The notes: a model not told the origin generated them from the sequence alone. Numbered from the stretch's first letter, positions 36,103 through 47,824 are shown. The stretch: 64,000 nt of DNA from Nemertoderma westbladi (GCA_032718475.1 JAUCBJ010008526.1:1-64000), one strand, 5' to 3'. Program-made: numbers and translations.

Positions 36103-39053
36103 GTTAGTTAATCTAATGGTTGAACTGGGAGAGAAGGTTAGTTAATCTAACGGTTGAACCGGGAGAGAAGGTTTTGTTAATCTAATGGTTGAACCGGGAG
36201 AGAAGGTTAGTTAATCTAATGGTTGAACTGGGAGAGAAGGTTAGTTAATCTAACGGTTGAACGGGAGAGAAGGTTAGTTAATCTAACGGTTGAACGGGAG
36301 AGAAGGTTAGTTAATCTAATGGTTGAACTGAGAGAGAAGGTTAGTTAATCTAACGGTTGAACGGGAGAGAAGGTTAGTTAATCTAACGGTTGAACCGGGA
36401 GAGAAGGTTAGTTAATCTAACGGTTGAACCGGGAGAGAAGGTTAGTTAATCTAATGGTTGAACTGGGAGAGAAGGATAGTTAATCTAACGGTTGAACTGG
36501 GGGAGAAGGTTAGTTAATCTAACGGTTGAACTGGGAGAGAAGGTTAGTTAATCTAACGGTTGAACGGGAGAGAAGGTTAGTTAATCTAACGGTTGAACGG
36601 GAGAGAAGGTTAGTTAATCTAACGGTTGAACTGGGAGAGAAGGTTAGTTAATCTAACGGTTGAATGGGAGAGAAGGTTAGTTAATCTAACGGTTGAACGG
36701 GAGAGAAGGTTAGTTAATCTAACGGTTGAACTGGGAGAGAAGGTTAGTTAATCTAACGGTTGAACTGGGGGAGAAGGTTAGTTAATCTAACGGTTGAACG
36801 GGAGAGAAGGTTAGTTAATCTAACGGTTGAACCGGGAGAGAAGGTTAGTTAATCTAATGGTTGAACTGGGAGAGAAGGATAGTTAATCTAACGGTTGAAC
36901 TGGGGGAGAAGGTTAGTTAATCTAACGGTTGAACTGGGAGATAAGGTTAGTTAATCTAACGGTTGAACGGGAGAGAAGGTTAGTTAATCTAACGGTTGAA
37001 CCGGGAGAGAAGGTTAGTTAATCTAATGGTTGAACTGGGAGAGAAGGATAGTTAATCTAACGGTTGAACTGGGGGAGAAGGTTAGTTAATCTAACGGTTG
37101 AACTGGGAGATAAGGTTAGTTAATCTAACGGTTGAACGGGAGAGAAGGTTAGTTAATCTAACGGTTAAACCGGGAGAGAAGGTTAGTTAATCTAATGGTT
37201 GAACCGGGAGAGAAGGTTAGTTAATCTAATGGTTGAACTGGGAGAGAAGGATAGTTAATCTAACGGTTGAACTGGGGGAGAAGGTTAGTTAATCTAACGG
37301 TTGAACCGAGAGAGAAGGTTAGTTAATCTAACGGTTGAACGGGAGAGAAGGTTAGTTAATCTAACGGTTGAACCGGGAGAGAAGGTTAGTTAATCTAACG
37401 GTTGAACCGGGAGAGAAGGTTAGTTAATCTAATGGTTGAACTGGGAGAGAAGGATAGTTAATCTAACGGTTGAACTGGGGGAGAAGGTTAGTTAATCTAA
37501 CGGTTGAACCGAGAGAGAAGGTTAGTTAATCTAACGGTTGAACGGGAGAGAAGGTTAGTTAATCTAACGGTTGAACCGGGAGAGAAGGTTAGTTAATCTA
37601 ACGGTTGAACCGGGAGAGAAGGTTAGTTAATCTAATGGTTGAACTGGGAGAGAAGGATAGTTAATCTAACGGTTGAACTGGGGGAGAAGGTTAGTTAATC
37701 TAACGGTTGAACCGAGAGAGAAGGTTAGTTAATCTAACGGTTGAACGGGAGAGAAGGTTAGTTAATCTAACGGTTGAACCGGGAGAGAAGGTTAGTTAAT
37801 TTAACGGTTGAACTGGGAGAGAAGGTTAGTTAATCTAATGGTTGAACTGGGAGAGAAGGTTAGTTAATCTAACGGTTGAACCGAGAGAGAAGGTTAGTTA
37901 ATCTAACGGTTGAACGGGAGAGAAGGTTAGTTAATCTAACGGTTGAACCGGGAGAGAAGGTTAGTTAATCTAACGGTTGAACTGGGAGAGAAGGTTAGTT
38001 AATCTAACGGTTGAACCGAGAGAGAAGGTTAGTTAATCTAACGGTTGAACGGGAGAGAAGGTTAGTTAATCTAACGGTTGAACCGGGAGAGAAGGTTAGT
38101 TAATCTAACGGTTGAACTGGGAGAGAAGGTTAGTTAATCTAACGGTTGAACCGAGAGAGAAGGTTAGTTAATCTAACGGTTGAACGGGAGAGAAGGTTAG
38201 TTAATCTAACGGTTGAACCGGGAGAGAAGGTTAGTTAATCTAATGGTTGAACTGGGAGATAAGGTTAGTTAATCTAACGGTTGAACTGGGAGAGAAGGTT
38301 AGTTAATCTAATGGTTGAACTGGGGGAGAAGGTTAGTTAATCTAACGGTTGAACCGAGAGAGAAGGTTAGTTAATCTAACGGTTGAACGGGAGAGAAGGT
38401 TAGTTAATCTAACGGTTGAACCGGGAGAGAAGGTTAGTTAATCTAACGGTTGAACTGGGAGAGAAGGTTAGTTAATCTAACGGTTGAACCGAGAGAGAAG
38501 GTTAGTTAATCTAACGGTTGAACGGGAGAGAAGGTTAGTTAATCTAACGGTTGAACCGGGAGAGAAGGTTAGTTAATCTAATGGTTGAACTGGGAGAGAA
38601 GGATAGTTAATCTTATGGTTGAACTGGGAGAGAAGGTTAGTTAATCTAACGGTTGAACTGGGGGAGAAGGTTAGTTAATCTAACGGTTGAACTGGGAGAG
38701 AAGGTTAGTTAATCTAACGGTTGAACTGGGAGAGAAGGATAGTTAATCTAACGGTTGAACCGGGAGAGAAGGTTAGTTAATCTAACGGTTGAACCGGGAG
38801 AGAAGGTTAGTTAATCTAACGGTTGAACGGGAGAGAAGGTTAGTTAATCTAACGGTTGAACTGGGAGAGAAGGATAGTTAATCTAACGGTTGAACTGGAG
38901 GAGAAGGTTAGTTAATCTAACGGTTGAACTGGGAGAGAAGGATAGTTAATCTAACGGTTGAACCGGGAGAGAAGGTTAGTTAATCTAATGGTTGAACTGA
39001 GAGAGAAGGTTAGTTAATCTAACGGTTGAACCGGGAGAGAAGGTTAGTTAATC
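36081..39053 (+). repeat. 34-bp array born from an exon/5'-splice-site junction, ~87 copies
   Basis: Unit 1 is AACGGTTGAACCGGGAGAGA followed by AG|GTTAGTTAATCT, spanning the end of exon 3 (22 bases) and 12 intron bases. Later units differ by AAC/AAT, ACCG/ACTG/ACG (33-bp units) and GAAGGTTAGT/GAAGGATAGT. Most copies keep AG|GTTAGT. Copy number is length divided by period, not an individual count. Groups of units recur in the same order (for example around 37200-37800 and 37800-38600). Confidence 0.98.
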
Positions 39054-39413
39054 CCCTTCTACCCCTTCCCTGCCTATTCGATTATTTCCACTCTATATTT
39101 TCCCATACACCTACGTACCTTTCCCCCCATCTACCCCTCTACTTTACCCACTGTCGTTCCCCTCTATCTTCCACCCCATACACCCCCCCCCCCCCCCCCC
39201 CCTCTATAATTCCAGATCTACCCCATACATCCCCCTCTGCCGCCACCCCCCCCCCCCCCCCCATCATGTCTCACGTTCCCCTTTTATTTTTGCACACCAC
39301 ACCAACTTTCCATTCTTTATTTCCCCCATCCCTTCTATATTACCACCCCCCCCCCCCCTTCCTTCTATATTTCCCCGATCCCATCTATATCCCCCCCCCC
39401 CCCACCCCCATAG
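39054..39413 (+). repeat. C-rich polypyrimidine tract before the Walker A exon
   Basis: About 360 nt almost free of G on the + strand, with four long C runs (near 39183-39202, 39246-39262, 39347-39358, 39391-39403) separated by CTATAT/CCATC phrases. It ends CCCCATAG, the 3' splice site of the next exon. The C runs may be copy-number variable and prone to sequencing error; their complement is G-rich. Confidence 0.9.
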
Positions 39414-40960
<1,547 letters not shown>

Positions 40961-41104
40961 TAAATATTGAACTTGAACTCAATTCTTGATTTATTTATTT
41001 GGTCTTTATTTCGTAAGTCTTGAGTTTAACTATAGTTCACTGCACCTACTGAATTTCGAATAATAATAATATTATTTAGCGCGATAATATTAGTAATTTT
41101 TATC

Positions 41105-41159
41105 AGTTGTGGTTACTTACACCCCTCTGGGTCAGTGTCTGCCATAGCCCACCATTACA
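41105..41159 (+). repeat. Inverted repeat, left arm
   Basis: AGTTGTGGTTACTTACACCC through ACCATTACAG matches, with few changes, the reverse complement of 46667-46720. It lies directly before the 5' end of the LINE. It may be the end of a 5.6-kb element (41105-46720) that now contains the LINE, or two copies of an unrelated repeat in opposite orientation. Confidence 0.8.
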
Positions 41160-41690
41160 GTCTACTACTACTAGGTCGAGCGAACTCGGACTCGCCCTCG
41201 CGTCAGCAGATGATAGTGGTAATGGTGGAATTGGTCTATTGATGAATCCAACTGCACATGCAGCATTGGACAAAATAGACCAAACTTCTAACCGCATCAT
41301 CTGTTGCCACTTCTCATGTTCTGGAAGACTGGCTAAGAAGTTTCCTAAGGTGGTTCTGATTGTGTGCTACTCTCCAACTAGTGTTGCCCCTGTAGAGGAG
41401 GTGGACAATTTCTACCACAATCCACAAGCAGCTACTCTAAGCAGAGACTTTAATGCAATTCCGCATCAATGACCTACATTACCCTGGGTCTATAGCGATA
41501 GTGTTAACCGAAATTCCGTACATCTTCAGAATATTATATCTGGAAATGGATTGTTTTCGGTTGGAACCCAGTTCAAGAAGCGAACTGGAAAGCTATGGAC
41601 TCATAGTGGAGCCAGTGGTCACAAGTCCCAGATAGACAATATTCTGTTTCGTAGGAAATACAGGAGCTCTATACAAGACTAATGCATTTA
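41160..41690 (+). pseudogene. LINE endonuclease domain, broken
   Basis: One frame gives GGIGLLMNPTAHAALDKID, then QTSNRIICCHFSC and VVLIVCYSPTSVAPVEEVDN, the middle of an exonuclease/endonuclease/phosphatase-fold domain. It ends in RDFNAIPHQ, a remnant of the catalytic GDFNA motif. Another frame then gives NGLFSVGTQFKKRTGKLWTH and SGASGHKSQIDNILF, the QIDNI/QIDFI motif near the domain end. A deletion and frameshifts separate them, so no endonuclease can be made. The N-terminal catalytic part is missing or too diverged to see. Confidence 0.8.
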
Positions 41691-41967
41691 CACTTCGACC
41701 CTTCTCCAGTGATCATCGCCTTATTGTGGCCAAGGTAAGACTTAGTCTGCGTGCTAGCAGAACGAAATCTGCCTTGCCGCGGCATGACTGGTCCTCTCTG
41801 TTGCAACAGCCAAGCAACTGAGCAACAAGTATGATGTTCTTGCCTCTGATGCGGCAGATCACTGTGAGGGCTATACTGCCTTCGCAGAAGCAGTTAAGTT
41901 AGCAGCTGCAGAAACAGTTCCTGTATACCCTCGAAACAGGAAAAGTGCCCCCTGGACTGACAACAAA

Positions 41968-43698
41968 ATGCAGAAGTGCCGAAATGACCTATATAAGGCG
42001 CAGAAAGAGTCCCGACTCAAACAGACTACAGCGGCCAAGAATGCAGTTAAGGCTGCAGCTAGGCCCCTGAACAGACAGTACTCTGTTAATCTACAGGAGC
42101 TAATAAACCAACAGGTTGATGCCATCAATGATGCTGACGACAGCAGGCAATCATCCCAGGCATGGAAATCGAACAACTTGCTTACTGGGCTGAAAAGCCA
42201 ACCAACCACCAAGGTTAAGGCTGAATCACCAGACGATCGCCTCAATGGTTGGAAGGCCCACTTTGAAAAGCTCCTCAATAATGACAGGGTATTGCCTGAT
42301 AACGTTATAGAAGTAAAAGTGTCTGAGTCTGTACTCCCAGATATTCCCATTGACGATATCTCATTTACAGAAGTGAGGGCTGCTGCAAAGAGCATTAAGA
42401 CGAATCGTGCCAGTGGATTAGATGGTGTTCCCCCTGAGGTCTTTAAAATACCTGAGTGTTTAAAGCTCATCTATCCCATCATAGTAGACATGTACCGAAC
42501 AACAAGAGTCCCACAAGAAATGAAAACAAATAAGTTGGTGCCAGTTCCCAAGAAGGGCAACCTAACACTCTATGGTTCTTTTCGGGGAATCTCATTGATC
42601 TCGATTGCTGCAAAGCTATACAATAGAATTCTATTAAATCGCATCAGGGATCCCATTGAGAGACTACTCCGTGGAAATCAGAATGGGTTCCGTAAAGGTC
42701 GTGGGACCATGGAGCCCATTTTGGCACTTAGAAGGATAATTGAAGAGTTATCAAAAAAGAAAGTCAGGCATCTGGCTGTTATCTTTGTTGACTTCTTCCA
42801 GGCCTTTGATTCAGTCTCTCGCTCACGTATGTTCAGCATACTTTCATTATATGGGATTCCTGATGAAATTATTGCAGCAATCAGATCAGTATACGATGGT
42901 TCGACAACATTTGTGTCTACTGTTGACGGTGACACAGAACCATTTGAAGTGTTATGGGGCGTCCTCCAGGGAGACACACTTGCACCATTCTTGTTCATAA
43001 TTGTTGTTGACTATGTTCTACGCATGTCCTTAGATCATCATAATGATGATGGGGTGATGATAACTCCACCTACTGGCTCCAGAAGTCGAGGAAATCCTGC
43101 TAAGTACCTAACTGATCTAGACTTTGCTGATGACTTAGGAGTACTCTCAGAATCACTAGAGGGAGCCCAACGGCTCCTCAGCTCATTAGAACATGCTGCT
43201 TCTAGTGTTGGTCTTTTTATTAACTCCAGAAAGACCAAAATTTTGACAGTTAACTTTGAAAGTCCTCAGCAAGTCTCTGATCGGATGAGCATAAGCTCAA
43301 AGGATGGTATGCTTGAGCATGTGGACGACTTCTGTTACCTGGGATCATGGATCCGGAAGTCAGGTGAGGACCTTCGAATACGTAAGGGAAAGGCATGGGC
43401 AGCCTTGAATAGGCTTTCCAGGATTTGGAAGTCACCGAGAATTAATCGGAAACTTAAGGTCCGATTATTTAGAGCAGCAGTAGTTCCAGTACTCCTCTAT
43501 GGGAGTCCATGCTGGGCTCTAACTGCTGAGGACACTAGATCTCTGGATGGTACATTCACAAGAATGCTACGCCGGGTTCATTTTGTCAAGAATAATGCAC
43601 ACATCTCCAACCAGACACTATATAACATTGGAGGAGTCTCATTGCTTCCCCCAAGCTTGACACTAGAACAAAATCACCTCCGCTTTGCAGGACATTGA
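41968..43698 (+). CDS. LINE reverse transcriptase (ORF truncated at its 3' end)
   Basis: The 576 residues contain the RT motifs: FRGISLISIAAKLYNRIL (motif 1-2), IFVDFFQAFDSVSR (motif A, catalytic Asp at ~residue 274), GVLQGDTLAPFLFIIVVDY (motif B), LDFADDLGVLSE (motif C, FADD, ~residue 385), GLFINSRKTKIL (motif D) and a C-terminal IWKSPRINRKLKVRLFR region. The frame is open upstream of this ATG to ~41810 (SNKYDVLASDAADHCEGY), so the ATG is only the first in a frame originally fused to the endonuclease. It stops at TGA (43696-43698) inside GHxFRRED, where the other copy has TGC for Cys. The rest of the coding region, up to KELWRRNFVDKPAQHS and TAA at ~43902, continues after further frame changes. 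An active copy elsewhere would be needed for mobility. Confidence 0.93.
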   Translation: MQKCRNDLYKAQKESRLKQTTAAKNAVKAAARPLNRQYSVNLQELINQQVDAINDADDSRQSSQAWKSNNLLTGLKSQPTTKVKAESPDDRLNGWKAHFEKLLNNDRVLPDNVIEVKVSESVLPDIPIDDISFTEVRAAAKSIKTNRASGLDGVPPEVFKIPECLKLIYPIIVDMYRTTRVPQEMKTNKLVPVPKKGNLTLYGSFRGISLISIAAKLYNRILLNRIRDPIERLLRGNQNGFRKGRGTMEPILALRRIIEELSKKKVRHLAVIFVDFFQAFDSVSRSRMFSILSLYGIPDEIIAAIRSVYDGSTTFVSTVDGDTEPFEVLWGVLQGDTLAPFLFIIVVDYVLRMSLDHHNDDGVMITPPTGSRSRGNPAKYLTDLDFADDLGVLSESLEGAQRLLSSLEHAASSVGLFINSRKTKILTVNFESPQQVSDRMSISSKDGMLEHVDDFCYLGSWIRKSGEDLRIRKGKAWAALNRLSRIWKSPRINRKLKVRLFRAAVVPVLLYGSPCWALTAEDTRSLDGTFTRMLRRVHFVKNNAHISNQTLYNIGGVSLLPPSLTLEQNHLRFAGH

Positions 43699-43960
43699 TT
43701 TCGCCGTGAGGACCAGCCAGTGCATAATCTTGTACTTTGGCACCCCCCATGGAGTGAATTAGCATGGTGGACAGCTCATGACTTTCTTGAGACGCATCGT
43801 AAAGGACACTGGCCTTGAAGATGCGGATGATCTAGCAAATGTCATGGGTGATAAGGAGTTGTGGCGGCGCAATTTTGTCGACAAGCCGGCACAGCATTCT
43901 TAAAAATGCAGCTGCAATGCAGCATGCCGATCCTAGTAGTAGTAGTCGAGCGAACTCAAA
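43699..43960 (+). pseudogene. LINE C-terminal coding remnant and 3' end
   Basis: Past the TGA the frame reads FRREDQPVHNLVLW, then shifts to KHGGQLMTFLRR and DTGLEDADDLANVMGDKEL, ending WRRNFVDKPAQHS-stop at ~43902. A short untranslated end with TAGTAGTAGTAG follows. Immediately after, CTACTACTAGGTCGAGCCAA (43969-43988) repeats the 5' start of the element (41163). Confidence 0.8.
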
Positions 43961-43968
43961 AATGGATG

Positions 43969-44189
43969 CTACTACTAGGTCGAGCCAACTCTGACAGTGG
44001 AAATGAGATGCTTCCAGGCTTCCTGATTCTCCATAGTTGTCGCAATTTCGTTTCTTTCAAGTTCAGTATTCCTTTCAAGCTGGTCTATATATGTTATAGC
44101 CGTCGTCCACGGGTACGCCGGTTGATGTCCACGACATCAGCTCAAAATTCGACCTTGAGGAAGCAAACAGCTAATTTCTTCGATTTCTG
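43969..44189. other. LINE 5'-end-like string and unrecognised sequence
   Basis: It opens with a copy of the LINE start and continues into sequence I do not recognise. The open frame at 43861-44241 spans these junctions and is not a gene. Confidence 0.4.
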
Positions 44190-44268
44190 CTCCGAGCAGG
44201 ATTTGAACTCGGGATGTATGCCTTGCAGTATATTAATATAACCCTCTTGACTATTACTGCATCAGAAT
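44190..44268 (-). mobile_element. tRNA-derived SINE head (or degenerate tRNA)
   Basis: On the minus strand, A-box-like TAGTCAAGAGGGTTA is followed ~40 bp later by B box CGAGTTCAAATCCTGCTCGG, whose T-arm CCCGAG...TGCTCGG pairs reasonably. The anticodon arm is weak. Probably a SINE head. Confidence 0.5.
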
Positions 44269-46025
44269 AAATGTTGTAATTATGTCAAGTTAGTTATCCG
44301 TGCGACAGAACGTTAATTGTAATCCTCTGTATTTTTATTCTATTGTCCTTTCATTAAAATTGAATGGTATTTGCAATATTTATGTCTTATGTCAGGGGCG
44401 AGCCACAATGTGAAAGAAGCCATAGCATATGGGTGCCATTAACGAGTTGTCTGTTGTCGTTGTCGTCTATTCTTTGATCGTAATAACTCGGTTATTCCTT
44501 GATGAAATTAAACGAAACTTGGTACGTATGTAGTTCGTCAAAAGTTTAGAAAGAATCTGAAGTATGGTAAATTGTTATGTTTTTCTTCTATCACCATATG
44601 CAATCTTCCAAAATGTATTCCTCTTCTGCTATCTCCGATTCATATCCACATTCTTCGTCTCCTTCCTCTTCCATGACCACATTCTGCGCCTCATCCATCA
44701 TCTTTAAAAAATTATTCATTCAACTTCGAGTTTCCTTCTTCCTCATCCTCCAAAAAAGGATTATTACGCGCAAAAAATAATCATTAAGGGGGCTACACCA
44801 TTTTTGGACAACTCTTCGATTTATCACTCTCAGCACAGCGTTCAAAATTGTTTGGTTTTGGCTATAATTTGGAATATTGGTGCCTAAGATACTATTCTAC
44901 ATGATAGGTTAGAAAATTTTATTTTTTCGCTATTTAATATTAGTTAATACTAGTTAACAATAAAAACACTTGGTTGCGCTTAAAACCCTAAGGCTTTTAC
45001 AGTTTTGAATCTAATCACATGAAAGTTTTTTTATATGATAGATCAAAGATGGGGCACCATAACTATCAGGCGAAATTTTGTTAAAATAATTCTGCACCAC
45101 TAGGTGGCGCTGCAAATTTATGCTAATATTTAAGGTTTGTTATAATCTTATAAATAGTATTAAATTTTATTAACAAAAAATTTAGAAAAGTTGTCTGATA
45201 CTTTTATGCAGGGTGGCTATCTAGACACCCACTGGAAGTTTCAGACTAATTGCTTAAAAATTGTAGAAGTAGGTTTTGAAGTTGACAATTTCATAAAAAA
45301 AATATTTGGAGATAATCGACCTTGCATTATACATACATAGTAATAGTAATTTCAATAGGATTCCCTAAATGGAAATTGTTATAACTTGAAAAATAAAAGA
45401 GCTATTAAATAGCGGTTTTCAGATTTGGAAACACCATTCAATCGTGTATAATTATTGCGCGCAAAAAATAATTATTACACGCGAATTCGATACATGTTAA
45501 TTAAGTGGACATAATTCCAACTTAAATCAGTTTCAATAATTAATGGCCTGTTGTTTCGTATCTATACTTATTGGGGGTTTCGTATAATATACTTTAGCGC
45601 CACCTACCATCAAGTTATGTTACTTTAAATAACAATTGTATATAAGAAGGTTTCGTTTTACTACAATGTCATATTTAAAAAAATTAAATTAATTAAATTT
45701 TAAAATATGAATTATTTGTATATAAATTTAATGTGTCACTCGAAAATAAATTTTCTTAATAAGTAGCCAAAAAATAAATTTTTGTTCAAAAATAGCAAAA
45801 AACCTGTAAATAAAAATATATGAGATCATATCAGATACAATTGGCTTAATTTTATTAGGAAATGTCTACTAAAACAGGTCAATCAGGTCATATTCCTGAT
45901 GAAGGAGGATCATTTCTAGTTCAGTAACCCACTCATGATTGTGCTGTAACTTGCCTGTAACCGAGCTGTAACTCATTTGTTACCGAGCTGTGTAACTCAC
46001 CTGTAAACGAGTTAAAGTTGTTATG
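44269..46025. other. AT-rich intronic stretch, unrecognised
   Basis: No gene seen. CGCGCAAAAAATAATTATT-like strings occur near 44762-44784 and 45449-45473 as a ~690-bp spaced direct repeat, suggesting a repeat family. CTGTAACTCA/CTGTTACCG phrases repeat at 45950-46010. The frame at 44577-44780 is low-complexity Ser/Phe. Confidence 0.5.
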
Positions 46026-46142
46026 TCCCTAAGGGGGGGCGTTCATAAAGTATGTCACGCAAATTTTTCCGATTTTTGACACCCCCTCCCCCCTCTGTCA
46101 CAAAGTGTCACACAAGCTCGACCCCCCCCCCCCCCCCCCCTA
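46026..46142. repeat. GC-rich dispersed-repeat-like block with poly-C
   Basis: GGGGGGGCGTTCATAAAGTA followed by TGTCACGC, then CCCCCTCCCCCCTCTGTCAC and a ~20-C run. GTCAC strings in both halves and G-run/C-run ends give it an inverted-repeat look (GGGGGGG...CCCCCCC). It resembles short repeats found scattered in many invertebrate genomes, but I cannot name the family. Confidence 0.45.
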
Positions 46143-46315
46143 TCACACTAGACAATTTGTAATACAAATGTGTTTAATACAATATGTTTATTACTTTCGA
46201 CCTACTGCAGTCCCTCATCCCATATGACTTCAGTTAGATTAGATTATAACTAAATACTTCGAAGGTTCTAATCTATGAGTTATGTAAAATGCTGAACTTC
46301 TACTACTATTGTTCT

Positions 46316-46415
46316 GAAAGAGTAGGTCAATTAAAAGTCAGTTATAAAAGGTGTGAAAGAGTAGGTCAATTAAAAGTCAGTTATAAAAGGTGTGAAAGAG
46401 TAGGTCAATTAAATG
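46316..46415 (+). repeat. 39-bp tandem repeat, 2.6 copies
   Basis: GAAAGAGTAGGTCAATTAAA followed by AGTCAGTTATAAAAGGTGT, at 46316-46354 and 46355-46393 (identical), with a partial third unit to ~46415. Confidence 0.95.
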
Positions 46416-46666
46416 TAATTAAAATGCTTGACAAAATCGTTGTAACAAAAATATTGTAAAAGGTGTGAAAAATCGATATATAAACAATAACAATGTCGGC
46501 CATAGTGTGTGGATGTGGTAAATCAGTCGAGGTCAATAACCGGAAATGGAATGTGAGGTCCTACGTCATCGTAATGCTGCGTTCCTATTGGTTAAACGCT
46601 TATTTTTCTTGATTGACTGTAATGGTGGGCAATAAGAGAGTTGTTCGGTTATTGATTGTATTGATT

Positions 46667-46720
46667 GTAATGGTGGGCTATGGCAGACACTGACCCAAAG
46701 GAGTGTAAGTAACCACAACT
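46667..46720 (-). repeat. Inverted repeat, right arm
   Basis: TGTAATGGTGGGCTATGGCA through GTAAGTAACCACAACT is the reverse complement of 41105-41159. A further partial copy of TGTAATGGTGGGC precedes it at 46617-46630. It ends 46 bp before the last ABCC exon. Confidence 0.8.
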
Positions 46721-46766
46721 TTTATCTTTATAAGAACCAATAATAATGATCCTTATTGACTTGCAG

Positions 46767-46917
46767 GATTATCGTGCTAGACTTCGGGGAGGTGGTGCAG
46801 ATGGGAACCCCTTCTGAACTTCTCGCTGAGGATGGGGGCCACTTCTGGGGAATGGCTGAGGCTGCCGGATTAGTTTCATTGGCTGGTCCATCCGAGACTC
46901 GAGGTCGGGTAGACTAG
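46767..46917 (+). CDS. ABCC transporter, last exon (C-terminus and stop)
   Basis: Starts after TTGACTTGCAG and completes Arg of SSR, then IIVLDFGEVVQMGTPSELLA, EDGGHFWGMAEAAGLVSLAG and PSETRGRVD, ending at TAG 46915-46917. IIVLD.GEVVQ.GTPSELL is the usual strand and D-loop-distal end of ABCC NBD2. The tail after AAGL is a normal length for the family. The preceding intron (40933-46766) carries the LINE and other repeats. Confidence 0.95.
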
Positions 46918-47013
46918 GTCACTCACCTCTACGTAAACCTCTATGGATACAAGAAACTCAACCATCACAACAACTATTAGACATCTATTACCACCTGTTA
47001 TATCTACTAAGAT

Positions 47014-47019
47014 ATTAAA
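47014..47019 (+). terminator. Candidate polyadenylation signal of the ABCC gene
   Basis: ATTAAA lies 97 bp after the stop codon; a second ATTAAA is at 47145-47150. No AATAAA is closer. T-rich and GT-rich sequence follows each. Which is used is not decidable here. Confidence 0.4.
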
Positions 47020-47149
47020 GATTTACTTTTAAGGGAATTCTACTTTCTACTCATGTAAAAATATTGTGCCATTATTGAGACGGGGGTGGGGGGCTATTGA
47101 CGCATATCTCATGTCGACGAATTAACAATGTTAGTTATTGATTTATTAA

Positions 47150-47200
47150 AGGAAAGGAGCAGGTTACAGTGGCACATTAATCTAACCAAAACAATAAACG
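47150..47200 (-). repeat. Single diverged copy of the 68-bp repeat unit
   Basis: Reverse complement reads TTTCGTTTATTGTTTTGGTT and TGTAACCTGCTCCTTTCC, matching the tandem unit inside the long-TIR element at 31991-33183, 14 kb away, in opposite orientation. Confidence 0.8.
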
Positions 47201-47205
47201 AAAGT

Positions 47206-47824
47206 TAAAACCGCAGTTTGGATCAACTGTTATCTTCGTCGGTTTACCCCTGGAGAAGGATGAAAATTAATTGCGTCGAAAGCCCCCCCCCCCCCTACCT
47301 GAAAATTAAATACGTTCAACCAGCCAGACCGGTGACAATGACATTACCAATGTCAATGTATGACTTGAGTAATATAGTGCAAGCGGAATTTAAATTTATT
47401 TAAAAAAAATTATAAAAATTATTTAAAATTTATTTTAATTGTTGGAATCGATTTGACCAATTTAGTACTTATTTTGTTAAATTTTCATATTTTTACTTTT
47501 GGCAAATAGATTTGTACTTATTATTTTTTGGAGACGTTCTTATTACCTCGGACTGGCTGACAGGTGTTTATTTTAGCTCACAGTTTTTATTTGTTTATTA
47601 AGTTAATTATTATAACTCAATTAATATTACCGATACTGAATATCTCCTAGTTTATGATCTATCCCTTTATAGATAGACCATGCTATAGTAGACCTACTAT
47701 GAATTCTCCCAATGCAAAACTATGAATCGTCTAGATACATCCCACATGTACTTTTTACTATCCCATCTTAAAGTAGGTAATTAAAACTTTCAATGTTATT
47801 TGGTATTATTTGATTTGTATCATT
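47206..47824. other. AT-rich intergenic stretch
   Basis: No gene seen; one poly-C run near 47282-47295. The frame at 47218-47403 crosses the poly-C and shows no domain. Confidence 0.6.

Larger units (their letters stand above)
41160..43960 (+). mobile_element. Degenerate non-LTR retrotransposon (endonuclease + reverse transcriptase LINE)
   Basis: A 2.8-kb LINE in the fifth ABCC intron, same strand as the gene. It starts at TACTACTACTAGGTCGAGCG, carries an AP-endonuclease-type domain broken by frameshifts, a mostly intact reverse transcriptase, and a short 3' end with TAG repeats (43932-43945). The short 3' region with simple repeats and one fused reading frame recall RTE-like elements, but the clade is not certain. 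A second, fragmentary copy lies in the first intron. Confidence 0.9.

Noticed and set aside
43861-44241. 126-codon ORF downstream of the LINE
   Set aside because: It spans the LINE end, unrelated sequence and a SINE head; no conserved domain.
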